Source: Mesobacillus sp. AQ2 (lineage in GTDB: Bacteria; Bacillota; Bacilli; Bacillales; Cytobacillaceae). Taken from it: a DNA stretch of 64,000 nucleotides. Below the pieces are notes generated by a model. It was not told where the DNA came from, searched no databases, and saw only the letters and a program-made list of their open reading frames with translations. Shown one piece after another: positions 38,469 to 47,477 of the stretch (its first letter is position 1; every line of letters begins with the position of its first letter). The position numbers and the translations under genes are program-made. The stretch covers positions 1,927,001 through 1,991,000 of the forward strand of contig NZ_CP126080.1 in NCBI RefSeq assembly GCF_030122805.1, written 5' to 3'.

Positions 38469-38657
38469 AACACTACGTTGTTATCAAAAAATACTAAGTT
38501 TTTATCCATGAACATTACGTTGGTATCAATGAATACTGTGTTTTTATCGACGAACATTAATTTTTTTATCTATAAACACTACGTTTTTCCGCTCAATCAC
38601 TACGAAAAGCTCTTTAATCACAACGAAATCCCCGCAAATCACTACTTTTTCCATCGG
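38469..38657. repeat. degenerate 21-bp tandem repeat, about nine units
   Basis: Units begin near 38469, 38490, 38511, 38532, 38553, 38574, 38595, 38616 and 38637, so the period is 21 bp. Each starts with AA(C/T)ACTACG-like sequence and continues TTTTTATCNATG-like. The units drift from left to right (the later ones read AATCACTACGAAA). A 78-codon frame (38466-38702) runs through and gives a seven-residue repeat (NTTLLSK, NTKFLSM, NITLVSM and so on), but it lacks a ribosome site. I treat the tract as non-coding. The rest of 38338-38702 shows nothing else. Confidence 0.8.
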
Positions 38658-38702
38658 TTGGATAAAACTCACAATCAAAAATTAAAATTTTCAGAAAAAT
38701 AA

Positions 38703-38783
38703 TTGACTTTTTCCTATTTACACGTTATCTTTGTTTTAAAATATATAACACATTTATTGTGTTACGGTAATATAACGTTATAT
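38703..38783 (+). promoter_or_regulatory. paaK promoter region with two palindromes
   Basis: A candidate sigA promoter is TTGACT (38703-38708), 17 bp, TATCTT (38726-38731). Downstream lie TAACACA-TTTAT-TGTGTTA (38746-38764) and the perfect 14-bp palindrome ATATAACGTTATAT (38770-38783). The second is shared with the importer promoter at 55545. A repressor bound there would block elongation or initiation. Confidence 0.6.
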
Positions 38784-38817
38784 AAATAAAATTTTATGTA
38801 ATGCAGGGGGCGGAATC

Positions 38818-40149
38818 TTGATTTTACATGAAATCGAAACGAAGAGCCGAGAGTTTATTGAGGAAATTCAGTTGCAAAGGCTTAAGTCAGTAGTGGAAAA
38901 AGTAGCTCAGAGAGTACCGTTCTACCAGAGGAAATTCGAAAAAGCTAATTTTTCTCCTGAAATGCTGAACAGTCTGAAAGATTTGGAAGCGCTTCCTTTT
39001 ACCGAGAAACAGGATTTGCGTGACCACTATCCATTTGGATTGTTTGCTGTTTCCCAGAGTGAACTTGTGAGGGTGCATGCTTCATCTGGTACAAGCGGAA
39101 AGCCGACAGTTGTAGGCTATACCCAGAATGATCTTGATATGTGGGGAGAAATTGTCGCGAGGGCAATCGCTCTGGCTGGCGGTGAACCAGGGAAGTTCCT
39201 CCATAATGCCTATGGATACGGCCTATTTACCGGCGGGCTCGGGCTTCATTACGGAAGTGAAAAGCTGGGAATGGTGACAGTTCCGGTATCTGGTGGGAAT
39301 ACCCAGAGACAAATCATGCTGATTGAAGACTTTAAACCGGAAGTCATATGCGGAACTCCTTCATACATTCTGAACATCGCTGAGACGATGGAGGAAATGG
39401 GCAAGGACCCTCGTAACACATCACTGAAATATGGAATATTCGGTGCGGAACCCTGGTCAGAAGAAATGAGAAAAACGCTAGAAGAAAAGCTGGGAATCAA
39501 AGCATGTGATATTTACGGGCTTAGTGAAGTGATTGGGCCTGGTGTCGCGAATGAGTGTCATGAAGCACAGGCAGGGCTCCATGTCGCAGAAGATCATTTT
39601 TACGTAGAAGTCATCGACCCCCAAACATTAAAACCAGTACCTGATGGGGAAGAAGGAGAACTGGTCTTCACAAGCCTGACGAAGGAAGCATTTCCGGTGA
39701 TCCGTTACCGGACAGGAGATATCGCGTCGCTGACGAGGGAGAAATGCAGCTGTGGCAGGACAACGGTGAGAATGTCGCGAGTAAAGGGCAGGATCGACGA
39801 CATGCTGATCATCAATGGTGTCAATGTCTTCCCTTCACAAATCGAACATTGCATGTTGACAGTCCCGGAACTGGCTCCTCATTACCAGATTCAAATTTTA
39901 CAGAAGCGGACATTAAAGGTTCTGGAACTGCATGTTGAGATGAATGAGGAATACTTTACCCTGATTGGTGAGGATCCGATTTCCGATATGGTTTATCAGC
40001 TCGAGCAAAGGATTCAATCGCTGCTTAAAAGCCAGTGCCTGATTTCGATGGAGGTGCGTGTCCACCGTCCAAAAACTATCCCTCGTTCTGAAGGGAAAGC
40101 AGTACGGATCATCGATAAAACAAAGGAAGCAATTGGAACGGAATCATAA
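38818..40149 (+). CDS. paaK: phenylacetate-CoA ligase
   Basis: PaaK activates phenylacetate to phenylacetyl-CoA with ATP. It has 443 residues, typical for the family. The adenylate-forming motif is HASSGTSGKPTVVGYT near 82-97, with YGLSEVIGPGV and YRTGDIASL further on and the C-terminal lysine region GRIDDMLIINGVNVFPSQIE. The TTG start follows GGGGGCGGA. It is the first gene of the paa operon, 14 bp before paaA. If phenylacetyl-CoA also comes from Phe through the 2-oxoacid dehydrogenase downstream, PaaK would serve external phenylacetate only. Confidence 0.95.
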   Translation: MILHEIETKSREFIEEIQLQRLKSVVEKVAQRVPFYQRKFEKANFSPEMLNSLKDLEALPFTEKQDLRDHYPFGLFAVSQSELVRVHASSGTSGKPTVVGYTQNDLDMWGEIVARAIALAGGEPGKFLHNAYGYGLFTGGLGLHYGSEKLGMVTVPVSGGNTQRQIMLIEDFKPEVICGTPSYILNIAETMEEMGKDPRNTSLKYGIFGAEPWSEEMRKTLEEKLGIKACDIYGLSEVIGPGVANECHEAQAGLHVAEDHFYVEVIDPQTLKPVPDGEEGELVFTSLTKEAFPVIRYRTGDIASLTREKCSCGRTTVRMSRVKGRIDDMLIINGVNVFPSQIEHCMLTVPELAPHYQIQILQKRTLKVLELHVEMNEEYFTLIGEDPISDMVYQLEQRIQSLLKSQCLISMEVRVHRPKTIPRSEGKAVRIIDKTKEAIGTES

Positions 40150-40163
40150 GGAGGCAAAACAGC

Positions 40164-41123
40164 ATGGAAAATACAATTTCCTTCGACCAGTTGACGGATG
40201 AGGAAAAATATCAGCATTTTATGAAGCGGATCGAAGCTGGAGAAAAAATCGAGGCGGATGACTGGATGCCGGAAGACTACCGGATGACGCTGATTAAGCT
40301 GATTTCAATGCATGGCATCAGTGAAATTATGGGGGCACTTCCTGAAAAGGAATGGGTACCTAAAGCTCCTTCATTAAAAAGAAAGCTTGGAATCATGGCA
40401 AAGGTCCAGGATGAAATGGGCCACGGGCAGCTGCTATTAAGAGTGGCAGAGGATTTGATGAAGCCTCTAGGAAAATCAAGGGAAAACATCATCGAAGATT
40501 TGCTGTCCGGTGACCTCAAGTTCCACAACGTGTTTCATATGGAAGCGAAGACCTGGGGGGACGCCGGATTGATCGGATGGCTTGTGGACGGAGCGGCAAT
40601 CATCACCCAGACGAATATGCTTGATGCTTCTTATGGTCCATATGCAAGAGCATTGAAACGCATATGTGCAGAGGAAGTTTTCCACGCCCAGCATGGAGAG
40701 GCGATCATCATGGCGCTCGCTGAAGGAACAGATGAGCAAAAAGCGATGATCCAGGATTCGATTGACCGATGGTGGGAAGCGCTGTTAATGTTCTTTGGAC
40801 CCGGGGATGCATCGACAACAGGAGCTTCAAAACAGGATACGACGATTAAATACAGGATCAGAACCAAAACAAATGAAGACCTGCGCCAGGATTTTTTCAC
40901 AAAGTATATCCCGAGGGTCCTTTCGCTTGGCCTGAAGCTTCCAGATGAAACCATGCATTTTGACCAGGAGTCGGGCATGTGGCAATACAAGCAGCCGGAT
41001 TGGAGCAAGTTCAAGCAAATCATCAAGAACAATGGGCCAAAATCTAAGGAGCGTCTTAGATTAAGGGAGATTTCCTACAGCAACAATAAATGGGTAATCG
41101 ATGCGTTAAGCGCTCAAGCATAA
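40164..41123 (+). CDS. paaA: phenylacetyl-CoA 1,2-epoxidase catalytic subunit PaaA
   Basis: This 319-residue ferritin-like di-iron subunit epoxidises the aromatic ring of phenylacetyl-CoA. The iron ligands are visible as two E-x2-H helices, DEMGHGQLLLRV and AEEVFHAQHGE. The C-terminal half binds the CoA ester in known structures. It lies in the order A-B-C-D used across bacteria. GGAGGC precedes the ATG. Confidence 0.96.
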   Translation: MENTISFDQLTDEEKYQHFMKRIEAGEKIEADDWMPEDYRMTLIKLISMHGISEIMGALPEKEWVPKAPSLKRKLGIMAKVQDEMGHGQLLLRVAEDLMKPLGKSRENIIEDLLSGDLKFHNVFHMEAKTWGDAGLIGWLVDGAAIITQTNMLDASYGPYARALKRICAEEVFHAQHGEAIIMALAEGTDEQKAMIQDSIDRWWEALLMFFGPGDASTTGASKQDTTIKYRIRTKTNEDLRQDFFTKYIPRVLSLGLKLPDETMHFDQESGMWQYKQPDWSKFKQIIKNNGPKSKERLRLREISYSNNKWVIDALSAQA

Positions 41124-41178
41124 AACAGATGGGGCAGATCCAACTGCCCTCTGACTTCAAGGGAAAGGGGATGAATTC

Positions 41179-41526
41179 ATGTCTGGGAAAGGATTTTACC
41201 AGGAGTTTGAGGTATTCAGCAAGCGGACGGATACATCGCCGATGCAATATCAATTCTCATTGCTCGCTCCGAACCATGAGCTGGCGCTCGTGATGGCACA
41301 GGAAAACTTTATGCGCCGCGAACCAGTTGCCGATATTTGGGTGGTTAAACGGGATGATGTAAGGAAGATGTCGCTCGAAGAACGGCAAACATTGCAAAGG
41401 CTTGATAATAAGGACTACCGCAATACGAAAGGCTATGGCTATTTGAAAAAGAAATGGCGCCATTATGAGCAGGAGATGCTTGATGAAAAAGAAATTCTGT
41501 CGTGGGGAGGGAAACAGGGGACATGA
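41179..41526 (+). CDS. paaB: phenylacetyl-CoA epoxidase subunit PaaB
   Basis: This small 115-residue structural subunit bridges PaaAC units in the epoxidase. It begins GKGFYQEFEVFSKRTD and has the PVADIWVVKRDDV segment typical of PaaB. It is slightly longer than the E. coli protein (95 residues) at the C-terminus. Its stop overlaps the paaC start (ATGA). Confidence 0.93.
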   Translation: MSGKGFYQEFEVFSKRTDTSPMQYQFSLLAPNHELALVMAQENFMRREPVADIWVVKRDDVRKMSLEERQTLQRLDNKDYRNTKGYGYLKKKWRHYEQEMLDEKEILSWGGKQGT

Positions 41527-42341
41527 AATATGCACTTGAAGATGCACTGGAAAATAAAGCTTACTGCGATGCTGTTCATAAACTCCTGTTCCAGCTGGCC
41601 GATGACGATTTCATCATTGCCTATCGTGGCTCGGAGTGGCTGGGCCTCGCACCACATATTGAGGAGGATGTCGCGTTTTCATCCATCAGCCAGGATACGA
41701 TGGGGCACGCCGCGATGTTCTATCAGCTTCTAAGTGATTTGGGAGCGGGTGACCCTGACAGGCTTGCGCATGCAAGGCCGGCAGCTGAACGAAAGAATGC
41801 TGTCCTGTTGGAAAAGGTGAATGGTCCTGGAACCTATCTGACGGAACCTCACTATGACTGGGCATTTGCGGTCGTCAGGAACTTTTTTTACGCACAGGCC
41901 AAGAAAGTGAAGATTGAATCATTGAAGAATTCTTCGTACCAGCCACTGGCCGAGGCAGCTGTCAAAATCAATATGGAGCTGTACTATCATTTATTGCACT
42001 GGAAGACCTGGTTTTCGCAGCTTATCAGTGCAGGTGGGGAAGCAAGATTAAGAATGGAAGCTGCAATTGAAGCGGTGTTTGAAGAGCTTGATGGCTTGTT
42101 TTCGTTCGGAGCCAAAGGTGAAGAGTTTGAGGAACATAGCTTAATAGATTCTGAGGCAGCACTTAAGACTAAGTGGGTCCAAATGATGACGCCAATGTTC
42201 GATTCACTGAACCTTGGCATTCCGGAGAAATTCGGGATGAAGAGCGGAAATGGGCGAAATGGCGAACATACAGCAGATTTAGAGACAGCTCTTGATACAT
42301 TGGGTGAGGTTTATAACTTTGATCCGGCAGCAAGCTGGTGA
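41523..42341 (+). CDS. paaC: phenylacetyl-CoA epoxidase structural subunit PaaC
   Basis: This 272-residue ferritin-like protein is a catalytically inactive partner of PaaA. The ATG at 41523 overlaps the paaB stop and follows CAGGGGAC; an in-frame GTG 21 bp upstream is less likely. SQDTMGHAAMFYQLL is the helix that in PaaA would carry E-x2-H; here Asp replaces Glu. paaD follows at 42348. Confidence 0.93.
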   Translation: MKYALEDALENKAYCDAVHKLLFQLADDDFIIAYRGSEWLGLAPHIEEDVAFSSISQDTMGHAAMFYQLLSDLGAGDPDRLAHARPAAERKNAVLLEKVNGPGTYLTEPHYDWAFAVVRNFFYAQAKKVKIESLKNSSYQPLAEAAVKINMELYYHLLHWKTWFSQLISAGGEARLRMEAAIEAVFEELDGLFSFGAKGEEFEEHSLIDSEAALKTKWVQMMTPMFDSLNLGIPEKFGMKSGNGRNGEHTADLETALDTLGEVYNFDPAASW

Positions 42342-42347
42342 TGAAAG

Positions 42348-42830
42348 ATGCTGAGAGATAAAGTTTACGATGCACTGCAAACTGTTAGGGATCCTGAAAT
42401 CGATAGTGTTTCGATTCTCGAGCTTGGTATGGTAGAAGAGCTTCAAGTCCTGCCGTACGGTGTCTTGATCAAGCTTTTGCCGACATTCATGGGGTGTCCG
42501 GCGCTTGATATCATTAAAAACAATGTTGTCAAAGCAGTTTCCGCGATTGAGGGAGTCGAAAAGGTAGAGGTGGAATTCATTTTCCATCCGCCCTGGACCT
42601 CTGATCGGGTTAGTGAAGCTGGCAGGGAAAAGCTCAAGGAATTCGGCATCGCTCCGCCGCCGAGGCATATTGCTGAGACAGGCGAGTGGCAGGCGGACTG
42701 CCCATATTGCGGGTCGACTTATACAACAATGGATAACCTTTTTGGTCCGACAGCATGCCGCAGTATACTCTACTGCAAGTCTTGTAAAAACCCATTTGAG
42801 GCAATGAAACCGGTATCAACATTGATGTGA
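42348..42830 (+). CDS. paaD: PaaD, Fe-S maturation factor of the epoxidase
   Basis: This 160-residue protein has an N-terminal MIP18/DUF59 domain (VRDPEIDSVSILELGMV and FMGCPALD) and a C-terminal zinc-ribbon (CPYCGS, then CRSILYCKSCKNPFE). PaaD-type proteins mature the iron-sulfur protein PaaE or the epoxidase complex. That makes the lack of paaE in this cluster noteworthy. Confidence 0.93.
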   Translation: MLRDKVYDALQTVRDPEIDSVSILELGMVEELQVLPYGVLIKLLPTFMGCPALDIIKNNVVKAVSAIEGVEKVEVEFIFHPPWTSDRVSEAGREKLKEFGIAPPPRHIAETGEWQADCPYCGSTYTTMDNLFGPTACRSILYCKSCKNPFEAMKPVSTLM

Positions 42831-42927
42831 CTTAAAATGTCAGATCAATTGATTAATAGCTTCAAGTATCTGCGCATAAATTCACTTTGGTATTAAAACA
42901 TTTATTTTACAAAAGGAGAGATTATTA

Positions 42928-43236
42928 ATGGTAAAACTAATCGCGATTTATAAGCATCCACAGGACAAAGAGGCATTCGACAAGCATTATTTCGAAACGC
43001 ATGCACCAATGACTGCTAAAATTCCTGGCCTCCGCAAAATGGACGTAACCCGCATCGTCGGCAGCCCAATGGGTGGGGAAGGCAAATATTATTTGATGTG
43101 CGAAATGTATTATGACGATCATGAAGCGCTGAAGGCTGGCATGAAATCAGCGGAAGGAAAGGCGTCCGGCAAGGATGTCATGAGCTTTGCAGGTGATCTG
43201 GTCACGATGATGATCGGTGAAGAAGTGAATGAATAA
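42928..43236 (+). CDS. EthD-family protein
   Basis: This 102-residue dimeric alpha-beta-barrel protein begins MVKLIAIYKHPQD and has the FETHAPMTAKIPGLRK motif (the H-x3-x2-PG signature of EthD). Its function within phenylacetate clusters is unknown; family members assist degradation of organic compounds or quinones. AAAGGAGAG lies upstream. It overlaps the next gene by 8 bp, so it belongs to the operon. Confidence 0.85.
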   Translation: MVKLIAIYKHPQDKEAFDKHYFETHAPMTAKIPGLRKMDVTRIVGSPMGGEGKYYLMCEMYYDDHEALKAGMKSAEGKASGKDVMSFAGDLVTMMIGEEVNE

Positions 43237-44008
43237 AAACTATGAACTGATTGAAACGTCTGTCAAAGGGGAAGTTGGCCTGATTGTGCTTAACCGCCCA
43301 AAAGTTCTTAATGCCCTGAACAGGCAAATGGTTTCAGAGGTTCTTTCCGCGATGGAAGCTTACGATAATGAACCAAAAGTTAAAGTCATCGTCCTCGCAG
43401 GAAAAGGAAGGGCGTTTGCAGCTGGTGCGGATATCGAAGAAATGGTGGATGCCGATGCCATCAGCATGGAAACATTAAACCAGTTCACCGACTGGGATCG
43501 ATTAGCCTGGATTAAGAAGCCGGTCATCGGTGCTGTCCACGGATTCGCGCTTGGCGGTGCGTTTGAACTGGCACTCTGCTGCGATATGCTGTTTGCTGCT
43601 GAGAATGCAGAGTTCGGATTCCCTGAAGTCAACCTGGGTGTCATGCCTGGTGCCGGGGGAACACAGCGCCTGACCAAGCTAGTCGGCAAAACGAAAGCAA
43701 TGGAATGGATTCTCAGCGGCAAGCGGATAACTGCAAAAGAAGCTCTTCATTTCGGAATCATCAATTCGACCTTTGCAGAGGAAGTATTGATGGAGGAAAC
43801 GCTGAAATTTGCGGATACAATCGCAAATCAGGCACCAATCGCCGTCAGGCTGATCAAGGAATCAGTACTGAAGGCAGTGGACTATTCTCTGTACGAAGGC
43901 ATGCAATATGAGCGCAAGAATTTCTATATGCTTTTTGCCACTGAAGACCAGAAGGAAGGCATGAAGGCTTTCAAGGAAAAGCGGAAGCCGGAATTCAAGG
44001 GAAGATAA
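43229..44008 (+). CDS. enoyl-CoA hydratase (PaaF-like)
   Basis: This 259-residue crotonase has an oxyanion-hole segment (FAAGADIEEM) and both catalytic glutamates, in FELALCCD and FGFPEVNLGVMPGAGG. It is therefore a true hydratase. The best role is 2,3-dehydroadipyl-CoA hydratase (PaaF). It is the first of two crotonase genes in tandem, with another at 48687. Which of the two hydratases is PaaF cannot be decided from sequence. Confidence 0.88.
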   Translation: MNKNYELIETSVKGEVGLIVLNRPKVLNALNRQMVSEVLSAMEAYDNEPKVKVIVLAGKGRAFAAGADIEEMVDADAISMETLNQFTDWDRLAWIKKPVIGAVHGFALGGAFELALCCDMLFAAENAEFGFPEVNLGVMPGAGGTQRLTKLVGKTKAMEWILSGKRITAKEALHFGIINSTFAEEVLMEETLKFADTIANQAPIAVRLIKESVLKAVDYSLYEGMQYERKNFYMLFATEDQKEGMKAFKEKRKPEFKGR

Positions 44009-44022
44009 GGGGGTACATAGCT

Positions 44023-44796
44023 GTGTTCGAAACCGTTTTGTATGAAGTGCGGAACAAGGTAGCCTACATCACCCTGAACCGTCCTGATAAATTGAATGCC
44101 TTCACAGAGCAGCTGAACAGGGAGATCCAGTCGGCAATCAGGACTGCATCAAGGGACAAAGAAGTCCGTGCCCTGGTCATCACTGGTGCAGGCAGGGCAT
44201 TCTGTTCGGGGGAGGATTTGGCTGGCGTGTCTGATGACATGGATCACGGGGAAGTGCTTCGAAAAAGATATAACCCAATGCTTCTTGAATTGGACCGCTG
44301 TGAAAAACCGGTGATTGCCGCTGTCAATGGTGTAGCGGCCGGTGCCGGCATGAGCCTTGCACTTGCCTGCGATTTCCGGATCGCTTCGGAAAAAGCCAGT
44401 TTTGTAGAAGCATTTATCCATGTTGGCCTCGTGCCTGATGCAGGAAACCTTTATTACCTGCCTCGTCTGATCGGTCATGCAAAAGCAATGGAACTGGCTG
44501 TTTTTGGTGAGAAGGTTCCTGCTGAAAAGGCAAAGGATCTAGGACTGATAACAGAAGTCTACTCATTGGATAACTGGAATGAAAATGTCGCGGCATTCGC
44601 AGAAAGGCTTGCCGGTATGCCAACGAAGGCAATCGGCCTGATCAAAAGAAATCTGAAAGCCAGCTGGCATTCAAGCTTTGAAGAGTATCTTGAACGAGAT
44701 GCCCAGAGCCAGCGGATTGCCGGACAGACAGCTGACCATAAGGAAGGCGTCCAGGCGTTCATGGAAAAAAGAAAACCTGTTTTCAAAGGTGAATAA
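44023..44796 (+). CDS. paaG: ring-1,2-epoxyphenylacetyl-CoA isomerase (PaaG-like crotonase)
   Basis: This 257-residue crotonase has a GTG start after AAGGGGG. The first catalytic Glu of hydratases is absent (MSLALACD), and the second is replaced within SFVEAFIHVGLVPDAG. The VPDxG aspartate is the catalytic residue of PaaG isomerases. It converts the epoxide to oxepin-CoA and may also isomerise the later enoyl-CoA. The position after paaABCD supports this. Confidence 0.88.
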   Translation: MFETVLYEVRNKVAYITLNRPDKLNAFTEQLNREIQSAIRTASRDKEVRALVITGAGRAFCSGEDLAGVSDDMDHGEVLRKRYNPMLLELDRCEKPVIAAVNGVAAGAGMSLALACDFRIASEKASFVEAFIHVGLVPDAGNLYYLPRLIGHAKAMELAVFGEKVPAEKAKDLGLITEVYSLDNWNENVAAFAERLAGMPTKAIGLIKRNLKASWHSSFEEYLERDAQSQRIAGQTADHKEGVQAFMEKRKPVFKGE

Positions 44797-44827
44797 ACGA
44801 TCAATCCACTAAAAGGAGATGTTACGC

Positions 44828-46345
44828 GTGACGACAGTAAAAGAACAAAAATTCGAACCAATGGCGGTAAAACGAGAGACATATCAGCTGATTATCAATG
44901 GAGGTCGCCAGGACAGCGCGAATGGCGAAACATATAAGGTATATAATCCTGCTACTGGCGAAGAAATCGCCACCGTTGCCAAAGCTTCTAAAGAGGATGC
45001 GGAGCTTGCTGTCCAGGCAGCACGAAACGCATTCGATTTCGGGAAATGGCGCCATTTCCCTGTCAACAAACGTTCACGGACTCTTAATAAAATCGCATCC
45101 ATTATGCGCTCCCGTTTTAATGAATTAGTAGAATTGGAGATTCTTGATACTGGTAAATCTCTTGCTGCCGCACAGGGACAGGTGATGCAGGCTATTGAAG
45201 ATTTCGAGTTTTACGCAGGTGCGATCGTCAGCCACCGCGGTGCTGTCAACAGCATGCCTGGTGCATTCCAGAATATCACTGAAAAAGAGCCGGTTGGTGT
45301 ATGTGCCCAGATCATTCCTTGGAATTATCCTTTGATGATGGCGGCATGGAAGGTTGCTCCGGCTATTGCTGTCGGCTGCTCCGTGATCATTAAACCAGCT
45401 TCCCTGACACCTTTGACCGCCATCGTCCTTGGTGAAATCTGCATCGAAGCTGGTGTTCCGGAAGGAGTAGTGAACGTCATCCCAGGTTCCGGCTCTGTCG
45501 TCGGAAACTATCTCGTCGAACACGATAAAGTCGACAAAGTTGCATTCACGGGCTCAACGCCTATCGGCAAGGATATCATGGCAAGAGCTTCCCAGACTCT
45601 TAAGCGCGTAACACTTGAGCTAGGCGGAAAATCACCAAGCATTGTTTTTAACGATGCTGACATTGATGCTGCAGTAGATGGATCCCTGTTTGGAATCTTC
45701 TATAATACTGGCCAATCATGTGAAGCCCGTTCACGCTTATACGTCCATGAAGATGTATACGATGAATTCATCGAGAAATTCGTGGCAAAAACAAAGCAGC
45801 TAAAGCTTGGTAATCCTTTCGATAAAGAAACACATGTCGGAGCTGTCATCAGTGAAGACCAGTTGAATGTAATCGATGGATATGTGAAATCAGCTATTGA
45901 AGACGGTGCTGAAGTTTTGACTGGAGGAAAGGCTGCCAATCTGGAAGGCTTTGAAAATGGCTATTGGTATGAGCCTACCATCATTGCTGAAACAAACCAC
46001 AGCATGAAAGCTGTTAAAGAAGAAATCTTCGGACCGGTTGTAGTCGTCATGAAGTTCAAGGACGAAAAAGAAGCAGTCAAACTGGCCAACGACAGTGAAT
46101 ATGGCCTTGGTTCTGCAATCTGGACAAAGGATTACGGCAGAGCGACCAGGATTTCCAAGCAGATCCAGGCAGGAATCGTGATGGTCAACTGCCCATTCTC
46201 AGCATTCCCAGGCACGCCATTCGGAGGCTACAAGCAATCTGGTTTCGGCCGCGAACTTTGCATTGAAACACTTGATTTATATACAGAAACAAAGAGTATC
46301 GTCTCTTACTACGGCAGCCGCCCGCTAAACCCGTTTAACGTATAA
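44828..46345 (+). CDS. aldehyde dehydrogenase, probable 3-oxo-5,6-dehydrosuberyl-CoA semialdehyde dehydrogenase
   Basis: This 505-residue NAD(P)-dependent aldehyde dehydrogenase has catalytic Cys in NTGQSCEARSR, the general-base Glu in LELGGKSP, and PWNYPL / FTGSTPIGK cofactor motifs. E. coli uses the bifunctional PaaZ (dehydrogenase plus MaoC-type hydratase). This protein has only the dehydrogenase part, like the PacL-type enzymes of other bacteria. The GTG at 44828 is chosen for its spacing from AAAGGAG; the ATG at 44819 abuts that site. A terminator follows. Confidence 0.88.
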   Translation: MTTVKEQKFEPMAVKRETYQLIINGGRQDSANGETYKVYNPATGEEIATVAKASKEDAELAVQAARNAFDFGKWRHFPVNKRSRTLNKIASIMRSRFNELVELEILDTGKSLAAAQGQVMQAIEDFEFYAGAIVSHRGAVNSMPGAFQNITEKEPVGVCAQIIPWNYPLMMAAWKVAPAIAVGCSVIIKPASLTPLTAIVLGEICIEAGVPEGVVNVIPGSGSVVGNYLVEHDKVDKVAFTGSTPIGKDIMARASQTLKRVTLELGGKSPSIVFNDADIDAAVDGSLFGIFYNTGQSCEARSRLYVHEDVYDEFIEKFVAKTKQLKLGNPFDKETHVGAVISEDQLNVIDGYVKSAIEDGAEVLTGGKAANLEGFENGYWYEPTIIAETNHSMKAVKEEIFGPVVVVMKFKDEKEAVKLANDSEYGLGSAIWTKDYGRATRISKQIQAGIVMVNCPFSAFPGTPFGGYKQSGFGRELCIETLDLYTETKSIVSYYGSRPLNPFNV

Positions 46346-46352
46346 AAAATGA

Positions 46353-46394
46353 GGCGAGCACTCCTCGATTCGGGTGCTCGCCTTTCAGTTTTTT
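46353..46394 (+). terminator. intrinsic terminator after the aldehyde dehydrogenase gene
   Basis: GGCGAGCAC (46353-46361) pairs with GTGCTCGCC (46374-46382), followed by a T tract. It divides the paa cluster into two transcription units unless read through. Confidence 0.88.
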
Positions 46395-46396
46395 AT

Positions 46397-46584
46397 AAAG
46401 GCTCTTTTTTCAAACTTTGTTGCTATTGCTTGCAAAATAAGGTTGAAATGACCAAACTTTCTTCAGAAATTAAAGCTGATTATGAGAAAAGAGCTTGCAG
46501 ACTTGGTACCGACATATAAATTAGCAATGGTCGCGTTAAAATAGGCTTTAGGATTTTAACAACTTTCTAACGAAAACAGCCTTT
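46397..46584 (+). repeat. dispersed repeat R2, copy 2 (188 bp)
   Basis: The ends are AAAGGCT (46397-46403) and AGCCTTT (46578-46584). The sequence is the reverse complement of the copy at 15009-15197 with scattered changes. It begins two bases after the terminator's T tract and ends 17 bp before the paaH ATG, so the whole paaH upstream region is this element. Confidence 0.87.
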
Positions 46585-46601
46585 ATTAAGGAGGATATAT
46601 A

Positions 46602-47465
46602 ATGAGAAAACTCGTCATAATCGGTTCAGGTGTAATGGGCCGAGGCATAGCCTACGTCAGCTGCCTGGGCGGATTTGAAACAGTATTGATCGATGTTGAT
46701 GAAAAACAACTGTACAAGGCTGAACAGGAAATCAACAGCATCTTTGAAAAGGGGATTTCCCGCGGTAAAATCAGCTCAGACGATGCAGAATCTGCAAAAT
46801 CCAGATTATCTTATTCCAACTTTCTCGCTGAGAACGTGAAGGATGCAGATCTAATAATCGAAGCTGTCCCGGAAAAAATCGATATCAAAAAGACGATTTT
46901 TGAAGTAATTGACCAGCATGCACCGTCAGACTGCCTGTTTGCATCCAACACATCGACAATGAGCCCTACGGAAATCGCCTCTTTTACGAAGCGTCCTGAG
47001 AAGGTCATTGCGATGCATTTCTTTAACCCGGTCCATAAAATGCCACTAGTTGAAATCATCCGCGGTCTGGAAACGAGCGATGAGACAGCAGAGGCAATCC
47101 AGCAGGCCGCCATCCAAATGGGCAAGGAAACGGTTATTGTCAATGAATTCCCCGGTTTCGTGACTAGCCGAATCAGCGCGCTCGTCGGGAACGAAGCATT
47201 TTATATGCTGCAGGAAGGATTGGGCACGCCAGAGGATATCGATAAGGCGATCAAGCTAGGACTGAATTATCCAATGGGACCATTTGAATTGGGCGATCTT
47301 GTAGGTCTGGATACACGCCTGAATAATTTAAAATACCTTCATGAGAAACTCGGTGAAAAATACCGTCCAGCACCACTGCTTGAGCAATATGTCAAAGCAG
47401 GCCGTCTAGGCAGGAAGACTGGGCGCGGTGTATATGACTACCGAGAATCAGTGACGGCAAAATAG
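46602..47465 (+). CDS. paaH: 3-hydroxyacyl-CoA dehydrogenase (PaaH-like)
   Basis: This 287-residue NAD-dependent enzyme has the Rossmann motif IGSGVMGRG at residues 6-14 and the catalytic HFFNPVHKMPLVEII segment, followed by NYPMGPFELGD. It would oxidise 3-hydroxyadipyl-CoA to 3-oxoadipyl-CoA. It resembles 3-hydroxybutyryl-CoA dehydrogenases equally well; context gives the role. AAGGAGG precedes the ATG, and paaJ follows 12 bp after the stop. Confidence 0.9.
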   Translation: MRKLVIIGSGVMGRGIAYVSCLGGFETVLIDVDEKQLYKAEQEINSIFEKGISRGKISSDDAESAKSRLSYSNFLAENVKDADLIIEAVPEKIDIKKTIFEVIDQHAPSDCLFASNTSTMSPTEIASFTKRPEKVIAMHFFNPVHKMPLVEIIRGLETSDETAEAIQQAAIQMGKETVIVNEFPGFVTSRISALVGNEAFYMLQEGLGTPEDIDKAIKLGLNYPMGPFELGDLVGLDTRLNNLKYLHEKLGEKYRPAPLLEQYVKAGRLGRKTGRGVYDYRESVTAK

Positions 47466-47477
47466 AGGAGGATCAGG

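Noticed and set aside
38466..38702. 78-codon ORF as a gene
   Set aside because: It has a TTG start without a ribosome site and consists of the 21-bp repeat; kept as a repeat feature instead.
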